Below, piece after piece: positions 40,884 to 56,530 of a DNA stretch of 64,000 nucleotides. The stretch is from NCBI RefSeq assembly GCF_964340395.1, contig NC_135553.1:3552001-3616000 (forward strand), read 5' to 3'. Positions within the stretch are counted from its first letter, which is position 1, and every line of letters starts with the position of its first letter. The notes beneath the pieces are model-generated. The model had not been told where the DNA came from. It was given only the letters and a program-made list of their open reading frames with translations, and searched no databases. A program made the position numbers and the translations under genes. This DNA comes from Glandiceps talaboti. Taxonomy: Eukaryota > Hemichordata > Enteropneusta > Spengelidae.

Positions 40884-42590
40884 CTTTGATATTAACGATT
40901 TGTTTGATGGTTGTTACTTTTCTCCAATTTAAATGTATCGTCATATCCCTCGTCTGCTCATACTATGAGATGGCTATCCTTCTTGATGCTCACACCATGC
41001 ACAAACCGATGACAATTTCATTTCGTAATGTTTTTTTTGTGGGGTTTTGTGTGTGTACTCGTGGGTTTTTTTTTTGTGTTTATGTTTGTATTTTTTGTTT
41101 GTGTGTTTTTTATTTATTTATTTATTTTTTTTTTTTTTTGGGGGGGGGGAGATGCCCAATACTTGTCCAACCCATTGTGATGTGCATATGTACTCGTCTC
41201 GAGTCTCGAGTCTTGAGGAAGACTTCTATCATCTTTGTGTGTGTCGTAGATTTTTTTAGTCTCATAAATCTACGAATAATTTGACTCTATTCGCTTTTCG
41301 TTTATGTAAGGAAATGTTGTCCGTCACTTTTTTGTTCCTATTTTCCACAGTTATTAGTACTCTCCCAAGAGCTTTTCGCATTCAACGACTGTTTCGCAAT
41401 TATACTCCCTTTGGTTATCTTTTCACACGAGATCACAGGTTAAATTTAGAGTTAGTTTCTTAAAGATTGAAAAAAGCCCATCGAAAAAAACCCAGTCTAT
41501 GCATACGCATGTCGTAAAAAAGTTTACCACGTAAACATTCCAGCTGCAGAGACACTAGACAAAGGCTGTACCAACCGGAACCTACTGTCTTCAGAAGTAG
41601 TATATCGATTCATTATGACAACTTCCAAGAGCATAGAAAAAAGGCACATCCTCGTCAAAAGTAAATAAAATAAATTAAACGTCACATTTTGATTTATGAT
41701 TCAGTGTGTATCTAGAGAGGGGATAATGGCAGTGGGGTATTAAGTAGAAACTGAAGTTTTGAGACTTGTAGCTATATAGTACATTGCCGAAAATTGTATT
41801 CTATAACAGATAATGCGAACGGTAGATATGTTATTTAAAAGACTAGTTCCGTAAAATTGAGTGTAGGCTTTGGAAAATTACAGGCAAGTAAGAGTGTGAG
41901 AGTTTGAATATAATTCTAGTAATAGATTGCTATCCTCCACATTAAAGGATTTCTTACATATATAGTTATTTCTCAAACAGGAGAACGAGGCCTGGTGACT
42001 ACCGACCTTATTATTCGGAACTAATCTTCTCGTCTTTAATACTTCATTTCCACACACTATACACATGTAAGACTTCACACTCGTATCCAGCATATCGGGT
42101 CTACATTTTGTTGTACTGTATGTCTAAGTTTATCTTGTTTATGTTCATTGACTCTGACTGCCTAAAATATACACAGTCATAAACTTTCTGAAGATGAAGT
42201 ATAACGCTTTTTAATATACGAGGAAGTTTTTTACGTTACATTCTTGCCTTTGCAATAATTTCATAGATCATAGATGGCGGGAAAGACTGGCGGGACAAAC
42301 AGAAACAATTTAATTGTTAATTTTTTGTATGTATTGGAGCAGATTAATCACATAAAAGAAATATCGAATGGTATGTGTGGGTGTTACTTACAAGGCTTGT
42401 ATATGAAAGTAGTTAATATCCACGTGGTCTTTCACACAGGTGCCGATTACAAAATGTACTTGGTATACCATCGACAATGGAGTGGAGTGGAGTAGAAACC
42501 CCACTGCCATAGCAAAAACTTGCTACATAAAATACTCAACATTGGGGGCGATAGTCACACCCTTTGTGCCCTTTGTGTTGTGGTGTTATC
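40884..42590. other. HID1 upstream region, no gene seen
   Basis: The HID1 promoter should lie here. No TATA box is evident within 60 bases of the start. CpG-containing sequence is concentrated just inside intron 1 (about 40620-40740). A T-rich/G-rich block lies at 41030-41155. Open frames on the plus strand here are low-complexity and unconvincing. Confidence 0.35.
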
Positions 42591-42695
42591 ATGTCCTCGA
42601 CTGCAGACGATGACATATACAGATACGAAATTTCTTCCTTGTCTATGGATGACATCAATACTATCATGATTTCCAATTATATTTTGAGCGACCTG
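42591..42695 (+). CDS. Possible first coding exon of an unidentified gene
   Basis: An ATG opens 35 codons of mixed composition (MSSTADDDIYRYEISSLSMD and onward to NYILSDL), ending at a plausible donor CTG|GTAGGG. The peptide looks protein-like and not like a simple repeat. However, I could not connect it to a convincing second exon: the open stretch near 42870-43080 fits only loosely. It could be a real small exon or chance. Confidence 0.2.
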
Positions 42696-44096
42696 GTAGG
42701 GTATTACCCCTTATAATGAAACAAAAAAAATATGGAAACCATTTTTTGTTGTTATTTTTATACTTCTAGTTTATTTCTGATCCATAAAATTGAATTAATA
42801 TAATAAAGGTATAGTAGTAAAAGTAACAAAACAAAACACTTGTAATTGTTGTATATGTAACTAGAAATTTTATAAAGTTTTACCGCTCGCCAAGAACCAC
42901 TTCTCTAGCAACAAAATCGACCACTATGTCATTGATGATATCACAAACTCCGACGATAATTTTTTTTCACATTGTGTCTGTCCACTGTCCCTCTGTGATG
43001 ATAGAGAGGCAGTGGTCTATTATAGCACGTCGGAAAAAAGATCTTGTGGTTGTAAAGACAGGACAAAGATTATCTAAGCGTTAAAACCTCTGTAGGTGAT
43101 GTCTGGGATTTCATTTCAACAACTATGCATGAGACTACAATGGATCAAGTCTGACTATGGTCTGACCAATGCCAAGAGAATTCTTGCTAACGTTGTCCAA
43201 CTCATTTTGGTGTCAGTTGGAACCTGGGTATGATAGTTTGTGTCACCCAGTAAGTGGAACAGTACACGTATATAACAATTCTAAGGTATGCTGTAAATTT
43301 AGTAATCCATGTGTTATAGTTGGTGAAGTGCCAAGCGCAGTCACGGTAGTCACCTGCTTCACATATCTTTTCAGTGCACATCTGGGTTCCATGATACAAA
43401 ACCATAGCCGAAACCATGGCCAGTAACCGAGGACACTCAACTAAATCGTGTTTGAGCAGAACTTTACGTAACATACGAAAGACCTTTCCATCAATAAACT
43501 TTGGCATTGAAAGACCGTTCCACCAATAAACTTTGCCATTAGTGGAGTTCAAAACTTGGAATGAAGTTTGACTATGCTGGTCAAAACTTGGGATGAAGTA
43601 AACTTATTATATCGTCTTGACGTTTGTATTTATAAGCAAATAAAAAACACTTCATCCTAACATGTCTGTCGAAACTGGTCCTTTCAGTAGAAATTCATCG
43701 TCGTAAAACTACACCCTCTTGTACGGCACCATCTAAGACGCACCCGTCAAGAGGTGAGGTGCAAGGTGCGCCTGTGGAAAAATATGCTCCGAGGCTGACG
43801 AGAATGTCGAAATTCTGTTATCCCAAGCAATGAGGCAAAGACATAAACACATGTACTAAAATACTTTGACATGAATTACTTTGTGTAATAATTACATGTG
43901 TCAAAAAACTACAAAATCGGATGAATGATATAAATTATAATGGTTAAAGTGTCTCCTACATACGTATTAAAGAATAGGAAAAAATATATAATTCAGTCAC
44001 ACTACATCGTGTACTTAAAATATGTTCGGCAGGCCCTATTGCATTGACCTATTGCTAATAGTATATTTGTTATTTGTATAATATACGCTGGTGCTT
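42696..44096. other. Gene-free stretch
   Basis: No exon series or element could be supported. There is a short direct repeat (TTTCCATCAATAAACTTTGG and a diverged copy) near 43485-43545. The open minus-strand frame 43202-43552 lacks any recognisable motif. Confidence 0.35.
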
Positions 44097-44993
44097 TTAC
44101 ACGATATTGTGTTTGTCTGGTCGTTCCATGAATTCAATCGGACCATTTAGTACAACATATGGACCATTTGTATGTACACTGGCCGAATAGTTGTATGTTA
44201 ACTCAGTTCCCGGTGCAATCCGACAACAACTAATTACTAAAAGTCGAGGCAATCCACCCTTTACAAACTTCCGTACTTCAGTGTTGCACTTATTACTGTG
44301 ATTAAGCATACAACCGGGGTTGCCATTTTTCTCGATCAAACGGCCATCTGGAAAACGATTGCTATCGAAGTATGCCTTCCTCCCATCATGCCTGAAGGCG
44401 AAGAAAAATGATGTACGCCCCATATGTTTATACTCAGCCTCTCTCTCCCTGTACGACTGTTCTCCAAACAATACTTCACCAAAACATTCTGCAATGATAT
44501 CCCCCGGTTCGATTTTTCTGTTTGCGAATGCACCATATCCAACGCGTTTGTTGATTATAAAACAATTAAACGGGAGATGTCTCGAATCTGGAGGCGACGA
44601 CAAGTAAGTGTCCACGACTTCCTGTTGTACTGGTACGACGATCAGGTTATTTGACCTAATGCTTCTCTCCCTAGCCGGAGCTGTGCATCGTACCCCGTAA
44701 CCACGTAGTCCGTGAGTGTATATCGACCACCCTTCCTTACAAGCGATTTTTCGCATCGCCTTCGCAAAAAGTCTTGGTTGTTCTGACAATGCTAAGAGTT
44801 TTGCATCTGTAGTATACGTTTGAAGCCAAAGTTTATACCGCCTGTGTAACTCCGTGGTTGAACAGGATTCGTTTTTGGTCAACGATACAAATTTTTGTAC
44901 AAATTCATCAATGAACGGTACAAACAATGACGATCTTTTTGGTAGTGCAGTTGTACCTTGAAGATTGGCATATTTCCACTTTTTACAGCTCAT
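44097..44993 (-). CDS. Single-exon SET-domain protein, KMT5A-like, with a DNA-binding-like N-terminal region
   Basis: The protein is 298 residues, ATG at 44993-44991, TAA at 44097-44099. An upstream in-frame stop lies about 50 bases before the ATG, so the frame is complete. Residues 150-280 form a SET domain. They contain VGYGAFANRKIEPGDII (motif I), a YREREAEY helix, a FFFAFRHDGRKAYFDS region, GCMLNHSNKCNTEV (the NHS motif that binds S-adenosylmethionine) and GTELTYNYS (the catalytic-tyrosine motif). It is closest in feel to KMT5A/SETD8, which methylates H4K20. Residues 20-105 (FIDEFVQKFV...ELHRRYKLWLQ...GWSIYTHGLRGYGVRC) look like the winged-helix C-terminal part of D5-type primase-helicases; this is only suggested by motif spacing. 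The ORF is clearly richer in G+C and CpG than its surroundings and has no intron, so retroposition or transfer is possible. All key SET motifs are present. Confidence 0.75.
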   Translation of the reverse strand: MSCKKWKYANLQGTTALPKRSSLFVPFIDEFVQKFVSLTKNESCSTTELHRRYKLWLQTYTTDAKLLALSEQPRLFAKAMRKIACKEGWSIYTHGLRGYGVRCTAPARERSIRSNNLIVVPVQQEVVDTYLSSPPDSRHLPFNCFIINKRVGYGAFANRKIEPGDIIAECFGEVLFGEQSYREREAEYKHMGRTSFFFAFRHDGRKAYFDSNRFPDGRLIEKNGNPGCMLNHSNKCNTEVRKFVKGGLPRLLVISCCRIAPGTELTYNYSASVHTNGPYVVLNGPIEFMERPDKHNIV

Positions 44994-45627
44994 ATCTATT
45001 GTATCAATGATACGAGTACTGTGTGGAAGACATCATTTTTCCAGCATGTATCGCAACCCCGCCACGTAGAACCGTCCCGGGGAACCGTCTCGCGTAATGT
45101 ACATGAAATGTACACTTTCAAGGGTTCTCTACACATACTCGCACTTAGCTAATACCAAATACAGGAATATTACTGGTAGGTGTCCCAGAAAAAGCAATGA
45201 ATGTGACAGCAAAATGACGTAATTTAACTGTCAAACATGGTCAAAAGTGAGATTTAAATCATAAATTTGTTCTCCTCATGATTTCAATTTGTTGATATTT
45301 CGAGTTCTCTCCCGCATTGAGCTATTGGACGATGCTCCTTATTGATGGAACGCGTTTCTTTGGCCCACCCTTCGAAATGGTGTATCAAATTTCACATATC
45401 TGTCCCCTGAACCAACTGCCCTGAACAGTAGATGTCAACATTTTCCCGCCAAATATCTCTGGCAAGGGCACTTCAGAGTTTAAACTATACCAAACAAATT
45501 TGCGGCAATGTTTGTTTTTGACATATTCGTAAGTCATTGATGTTTTAGATCATTCTTATTCTATTATGCCTACATGTAGCCAATGGGTTGCTGTTGTTGA
45601 GATACAACATTTGGTTTTATCACAGAC

Positions 45628-45926
45628 GAGCTCTGGATTTATGCGCTACGGTGTTTCGACACGTAGCGTATAAATCCAATCTGATTAAAATCCGATGTAG
45701 ATGTCGGCTAATCGTTCACTGCTATTTTACCTTCGTTATTTTGCCTGAATTGACCTTCTTGGTACATGTTTACATTTTTTAGCCTCTAGAGGAGGCGATC
45801 AGGCTAAAAATGTAAATATGTACCAAGAAGGTCAATTAGGGCAAAATAACCAAGGTAAAATGGCAATGAACGATTAGCCGACATCTACATCGGATTTTAA
45901 TCAGATTGCGTATAAATCCAGAGGTA
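45628..45926. mobile_element. Foldback miniature inverted-repeat element with 9-bp target duplication
   Basis: The element is almost entirely palindromic: arms of about 125 bases run from near 45661 and back to 45926 around a short loop centred on TCTAGAGGAGGCG. The ends read GAGCTCTGGATTTAT on the left and ATAAATCCAGAGGTA on the right. A small secondary hairpin (CGCTACGGTGTTTCG...) is inserted in the left arm only. Perfect 9-bp direct repeats ATCACAGAC flank it at 45619-45627 and 45927-45935. A 9-bp duplication is typical of Mutator-like elements. No coding capacity. Confidence 0.85.
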
Positions 45927-46578
45927 ATCACAGACCCGACACGAAACTGTCTATGGTTGACATGCAATTGATGACCCAATTTAAAAAAAACCAACAATTT
46001 CGATATTTCAGTTTGCTAGCTACTCAGATAGTCGGTATCAAGTCATGATTTACATTTTGTAAACTGGTATTTGCTTTCAAGATCATACAAGAAAAAACTA
46101 TAAAAATACAAGTCACGAGAATTTTGGAATATGGCTGGATCGATGACTTCACATTATGAAATTTGAGTTTATTCAATTTCCGACAAATATTTCTAACGAC
46201 CCTCTGCTCTGATTGGCATAAATTATGATGCCGACATTGTACAAGTCATTGCCGATGGTATATATGTACGTAGAATTGTTTGATTCTCATGACCAGTGAC
46301 CCAACCAGTTCCGTTTCAACATTGTCCAATCTGGCAAAACAACTGACGCATATTCTGGCTTATTCTATGACATGATAATATTGGATTGAAAAAATCCCAG
46401 CGTCACCGATATTGCCGCGACGACGAGCGCGTATCTTCGCGAAAATGTATACCAACTTTGACGTAATAAAGACAAGTGGTTCAAATACTAATTCCTTCAC
46501 CAATCACGAAATCTCAATTCATCCAATCAACGGCGGTGTTTCATCAGGAACTTACTTTGAATCGCCCAGCTGTTGAAA

Positions 46579-51506
<4,928 letters not shown>

Positions 51507-52435
51507 TCTATAAATAGCATGATAATGGGTGTACTACAAAGTTAGTTTTTATTGTACAAGTATTGCATCCTTACACTGAGTAATGGATTGACCCATTATT
51601 ATAGGCAAGATTGCATCCCTACACTGAGTAATGGATTGAACCATTATTATGGGCAGCTATTTTGTGTGTGTTAAATAGAAAACTCGTGTCATGATACTTG
51701 AACTGCAAGGTAAGTGGAGGGGGCACTTCCATGATACTTGAATCACAAGGGTAATCGGGGAGGGGGTGGCAGGCAGCACTGCCATAATACTATAATCAAA
51801 AGGGGAGGAGGGGGGGGGTTGCTGTGCCAACAAGATGTTTGTTCTCTTCATTATTTATGAACCACTTCCACTCCATTATAACTGTTCTTTCTGGTGCTCA
51901 ACACCAAAATGTTTTGTACAGATATTTGACTCATTACTATTTGCTTTTTGTGTATTTTATCATAAATACCACTTTTATTTTTGTCATTTCATACATCTAA
52001 CTAAAAAGAATTTATCATGCATTGAGCTTTAAACATTAAATTTCAAATTTCATCTCCATAACAACAGATATAGAAATATTCGTCTTTTTGTGGTTTATTC
52101 ACAGCATCTACTGCACACACAATAAATCTACAAATACAACTAAATATTATTATCAGTACATTTATTTATTTATTTATTAAAAATTAGCAGGTTTCTAGTT
52201 ACCATAATACTGTTGAAATTGTTTTTACTTTTACCCATATTTGTCTACATTGACATCTCTCATAATACTGTATGTTTTCATTAATTTCAATCACATATAA
52301 GTGTATTTTATCATGTATGGTACATCGTGACACTTAAAAGGACGTCCTGTGATGATAAACTACAGGGCATTGGGTACTGGTGCTGAATGACACCCTTCAA
52401 ATAATTACACAACTAAATTTTATGTGTAAATTATG
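51507..52435 (+). other. 3' flank/UTR of the unrecognised gene
   Basis: Non-coding A+T-rich sequence. A short direct repeat (TTGCATCC...TACACTGAGTAATGGATTG) occurs twice near 51565-51645. AATAAA at 52121-52126 is a candidate polyadenylation signal. Nothing else is recognised. Confidence 0.4.
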
Positions 52436-52730
52436 TAAGAAAAGCTAACATTCCACAGTTTTAAAAGCAGTTTGAAAACTTACCTTTTTAAGTCGTTTTA
52501 TAATTAGTCATTTGATATATTTTAACTTTTTGCATGTGAACCTTTTTACTAGTAAGTTTCTAACATTCGGACATTTTAAACAGTTTTAACATTTTTATTT
52601 TCAAATAGTGTATTTTTGTTGTCTTTTATGTCTGTTTTTGTTTTCTCCAATCAGTTGTACAACACATTGAAATTATTTTTAATGTAATTTTCTGTATAAG
52701 AATTATAAGATTATGATTATTATTATAAAT
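52436..52730 (+). mobile_element. 3' end fragment of a LINE
   Basis: The frame TFHSFKSSLKTYLFKSFYN, then stop, matches the usual C-terminal ending (F-K-x-x-L-K-x-Y-L) of ORF2 in L2/CR1/jockey-type LINEs; compare the ends of the LINEs at 58196-60810 and 62195-63380. A T-rich 3' UTR and a TTATTATTATAAA-like tail follow. The rest of the element is missing upstream (5' truncation). Confidence 0.55.
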
Positions 52731-52973
52731 ACACAAAGAAAAAAAAAAACACCTACACAACTACAAGTAAAACAGGTCAAACAGAAAACTTCAAATTTAA
52801 TAATGTGAAAAAAGGTTTGGTTTTTAACAAATAAATTCTTCAAACTTCTGACTTTACAAAAACACAAATTTTCCACTGTCAGATTAGTTCAGAGAAATAC
52901 ATCTAGGCATAGTAGTACTTCTTGGTTGAATGATGGGTATTATTGTGTGTCACCTGTTAATGTGTGAATAAGT

Positions 52974-53041
52974 AACAGATACAATCCGACCAATATGCGT
53001 CGAGCGGTAGCGAGGCGCATATTGGCCGGATTGTATCTGTT
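52974..53041. repeat. 26-bp-arm perfect-looking hairpin
   Basis: The arms 52974-52999 and 53016-53041 (AACAGATACAATCCG(A/G)CCAATATGCG and its inverse) pair at 25 of 26 positions around a 16-base G+C-rich loop. It directly abuts the left end of the element at 53042-53773. Confidence 0.85.
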
Positions 53042-53773
53042 TTGTACACCGGCTAATTTCCTTTGTTGTGTATTGAGTTCGAATTCCAATATACTCCGGA
53101 GATAACTCATACACTGCTATCATACCACCGCAACAACAATAATAATAATAACAGTGTCTGCGCCATCGTGCATGTCTGCATATCTTCCGGGCTATGTATA
53201 CACTCTAGCTAATACACATACACCCCCTAACAAAATTAGACACTCACTTCACACTACAAGTTTTCAAATACAGTGTCTGCTGTACTGTGCATTTTCTCAG
53301 AGGATATTTTTACATTGGAGTTAGAAGACATACATCAATGAAGTTGGATACTCTCTGTACTCTCCATGTTCTTAAATGTAAACTGAGCGAAACGTCGCTT
53401 TCGACAAGACATGCTTAGCTACTGAAAGGTTCACACACACTAACCAAGCTATTGATGTTTATTTGGTTGGGCTTTCGCCATCACCAGTCATTCATTTTGA
53501 CAGCTCTTTCTGGTTGATAACAAACGTAAACTCGATACTTCGATACAAACATCTTCCTGTTGGAGTCAATGTCTGTCTAATATACTCCGGATGTTGACTT
53601 TCATTACCATGTCTGTCTAATATACTCCGGGTATGGACTTTTCATTACCCGGATGGTATTTCTCATATTCTCAGCTCCCTGGATTTTGAAGCGGGAAGTT
53701 TGCGGACACCTGATTAGCTGATCGCCCGATTAATCACTGTCGCTTGACAAGTAACGCCCACGCCGGTGTACAA
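53042..53773. mobile_element. Candidate DNA element with 12-bp perfect terminal inverted repeats
   Basis: TTGTACACCGGC at 53042-53053 is repeated in inverse at 53762-53773. The interior is more G+C-rich than the flanks and contains the word TATACTCCGG several times, including a 40-bp direct duplication near 53569-53650. There is no ORF of useful length and no clear target duplication, so the call rests on the termini and composition. Confidence 0.5.
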
Positions 53774-54558
53774 TCACAATTATTTTCAGCTCATCTTTCA
53801 AAAAGATCAATACATAGATAATTCCCTTGTAAACTTTGATCTACTGTGAGTGAAGTTTATTATGAAAAAACACAATTGATTTTGTGTTGGATTCTCTAAA
53901 GATGATCAGTACACTGTTACTTTATGTGTTTCATTACTTCTCAAAATTAGTTACTTCTCTAAAAATATCAAGTTAGTTTCTGTCAAGTTACTACTCTAAA
54001 AATATCACTCACACAGTTACTGTCTTATTCTCAAAAGCCAGATCACATAAGTATATTATTGTACTTGAAGAAATCCCTAATGAATAGACCTAGTTTTATT
54101 TTTACATTTCCATAATGACAGTTTTACTCAGTGAAAACAATGCATTCATTCTCCAGCTGTTCTCCGAGTGACTACTCAGAGGTTCAGTAACAACAACAAA
54201 AGCAACAGCATTGTGAGCCCTGAGGGCGCCATACTCTTGTGCAATCCATAACACGGTCTTTACAATTATAGTAAATTGTTCAGGAATAGAACAATACAAA
54301 GTTAGCATTACAATATTGACAGTACTAGTCAGTGTATAGTTACTTCAAGTTTTTACACATTTTACTGACAGAATGACACAATTGAGCAATATCAAGTGAC
54401 AATGACTACATGCATACTGACTCTGTCATGATTCATTGCAATGTATTACTATTAAATGACTCATTAGTTCTGAGGACAAATGGATCCTCACTGTTACAAG
54501 GATGGTACACTTGTCAAACTTTTCAGCAATATCTACATGTGTGTTGTAACCTGTTACA

Positions 54559-55073
54559 TAGTCTTGCTGCTAGACGTTCGGGCTTTCTTTTGATGCTATA
54601 CTATAAGCGAACGAAGTTCGCATGTGAGGGCTTGCCTGAACAGTCTAGCGAATGTCATTTTCAGACCGGACATTCCATTGAGATTACGATAAACGGTGGG
54701 TTGGGCCATATATGCATATATATACTTTAATATATTCAATCTCTGCATGCAGGTGTTGACAAACACATTTATGTCATTACTATGTCTTATCAGTTTATGG
54801 TAATTGTGTTTGATGAGTGTGTAGACGTTGTCATTCACACATTTTAGTTAACGCATTGGTGGTTATTTTTACAAGCCCCTCCTTAAGATGAATATGCATG
54901 AAAATTTAGCTATTGTCCTCTGTTTGTGCTTGTCGCTAATACGGTTCTCTGATTGGCAGTTATTTATATCCTGCTAACATTTGCTAGACCTCGGATGTTC
55001 CATCCTCGATAGCGTTGTTTGGCTGTGTGTCGTATTTTATCGGAAGAACATCCGAGGGCTAGCTGATAGACTA
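54559..55073 (-). mobile_element. Mutator-like non-autonomous element, copy B (515 bp)
   Basis: It is the inverse of copy A (48735-49279), alignable from end to end with scattered differences. The termini are TAGTCTTGCTGCTAG and CTAGCTGATAGACTA. The flanking direct repeats, CCTGTTACA (54550-54558) and CCTGTTACC (55074-55082), match at 8 of 9 positions. It lies downstream of the unrecognised gene. Confidence 0.85.
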
Positions 55074-55453
55074 CCTGTTACCATACAATACTAATCACAG
55101 TACTGGCATTCATACAGTTACTCCAATGAAAAACTCTGAATGCATGATTTCTTAACAATCTAATGGACTCACTAATTCTGAATAGAAAATATTTTATTCC
55201 TTTCTTCCAGAATGTTATATACAAGTCTGTTCTATATTTATGTAGTTATACCTGACAATACAGACATCAATATAATGGTTTCTAATGGTATCTGATACTG
55301 ACATCAATTCAATGGTTTCTAATGGTGTCTTATACTGATAACTAATTTTACTGTACAAACACTTTACATACAGTGGTTCTTGCTATCAACTAAGGCCAAG
55401 TAAAAAAGATGTTTTGGTTCTCAAGCCATACCTTCTCAAAATAGGTAGGGTCT

Positions 55454-55707
55454 GAAGAGAATTATCTTTTTTTGGCATTTTAGGTATCAGTTCTATATAT
55501 ATTGAAATTTGTTCTTTTTTACTCTTTTTTTTAATACAATAATGACTATTTATTTATTTGTTTTTAATTTTATATTTGTTGAAGAGAATTATCTTTTTTT
55601 GGCATTTTAGGTATCAGTTCTATATATATTGAAATTTGTTCTTTTTTACTCTTTTTTTTAATACAATAATGACTATTTATTTATTTGTTTTTAATTTTAT
55701 ATTTGTT
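55454..55707. repeat. Recent 127-bp tandem duplication
   Basis: 55454-55580 and 55581-55707 appear identical by eye (both start GAAGAGAATTATC and end TATATTTGTT). The near absence of differences implies a recent event or an assembly artefact. Confidence 0.85.
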
Positions 55708-55844
55708 CATGACATCCTCCAAAATATGTCAAAAGAAGTCTTAAGTGTGAGTGGAAAAAAACTGAGATCAGGTAATGAGAACCAAATAGTTTCTTTTAGT
55801 TGGCCTAATGAGGTAATTGTTGTCTGTACAGTTAGAGATGTTGA

Positions 55845-56530
55845 AATCTGTCATTTACTGTACAAACACTTTGATACAGTGGTTGTTGGTATCAGTTATA
55901 ATGGGGTATGTTGTCTGTACAGGTAGAGATGTTGAAATCTCCCATTACTGTACACACACTTTGATACAGTGGTTACTAGTATAATGGGGTATGTTGTCTG
56001 TACAGGTATAGATGTTGAAATCTCCCATTACTGTACAAACACTTTGATACAGTGGTTGTTAATTGGTATCAGTTATAATGGAGTATGTTGTCTGTACAGT
56101 TAGAGATGTTGAAATCTCCCATTACTGTACAAACACTTTGATACAGTGGTTGTTGGCATAATTGGGTATGTTGTCTGTACAGGTAGAGATGTTGAAATCT
56201 CCCATTACTGTACAAACACTTTGATACAGTGGTTGTTGGTATCAGTTATAATGGGGTATGTTGTCTGTACAGGTAGAGATATTGAAATCTCCCATTACTG
56301 TACAAACACTTTGATACAGTGATTGTTGGTATAATGGGGTATGTTGTCTGTACAGGTAGAGATGTTGAAATCTCACATTACTGTACAGTTAGAGATGTTG
56401 TTGAAATCTCCCATTACTGTACAAACACTTTGATACAGTGGTTGTTGGTATAATGGGGTATGTTGTCTGTACAGTTAGAGATGTTGTTGAAATCTCCCAT
56501 TACTGTACAAACACTTTGATACAGTGGTTG
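55845..56530. repeat. Minisatellite derived from the 3' end of the TRIM-NHL gene
   Basis: About seven units of roughly 75-115 bp precede the stop codon on the plus strand. Each contains CTGTACAAACACTTTGATAC followed by AGTGGTTGTT, which is the inverse of the last coding bases of the gene (NNHCIKVFVQ plus stop), followed by a 3' UTR segment (GTCTGTACAGGTAGAGATG). The coding copy at 56500-56530 is the first unit. An older relic lies near 55355-55385. Confidence 0.9.

Noticed and set aside
40886-41284. 132-codon plus-strand ORF upstream of HID1
   Set aside because: Phe/Cys/Val-rich translation of T- and TG-rich low-complexity DNA.
43202-43552. 116-codon minus-strand ORF
   Set aside because: No recognisable motif, overlaps another open frame, and contains a short direct repeat. 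No splice partners were found.
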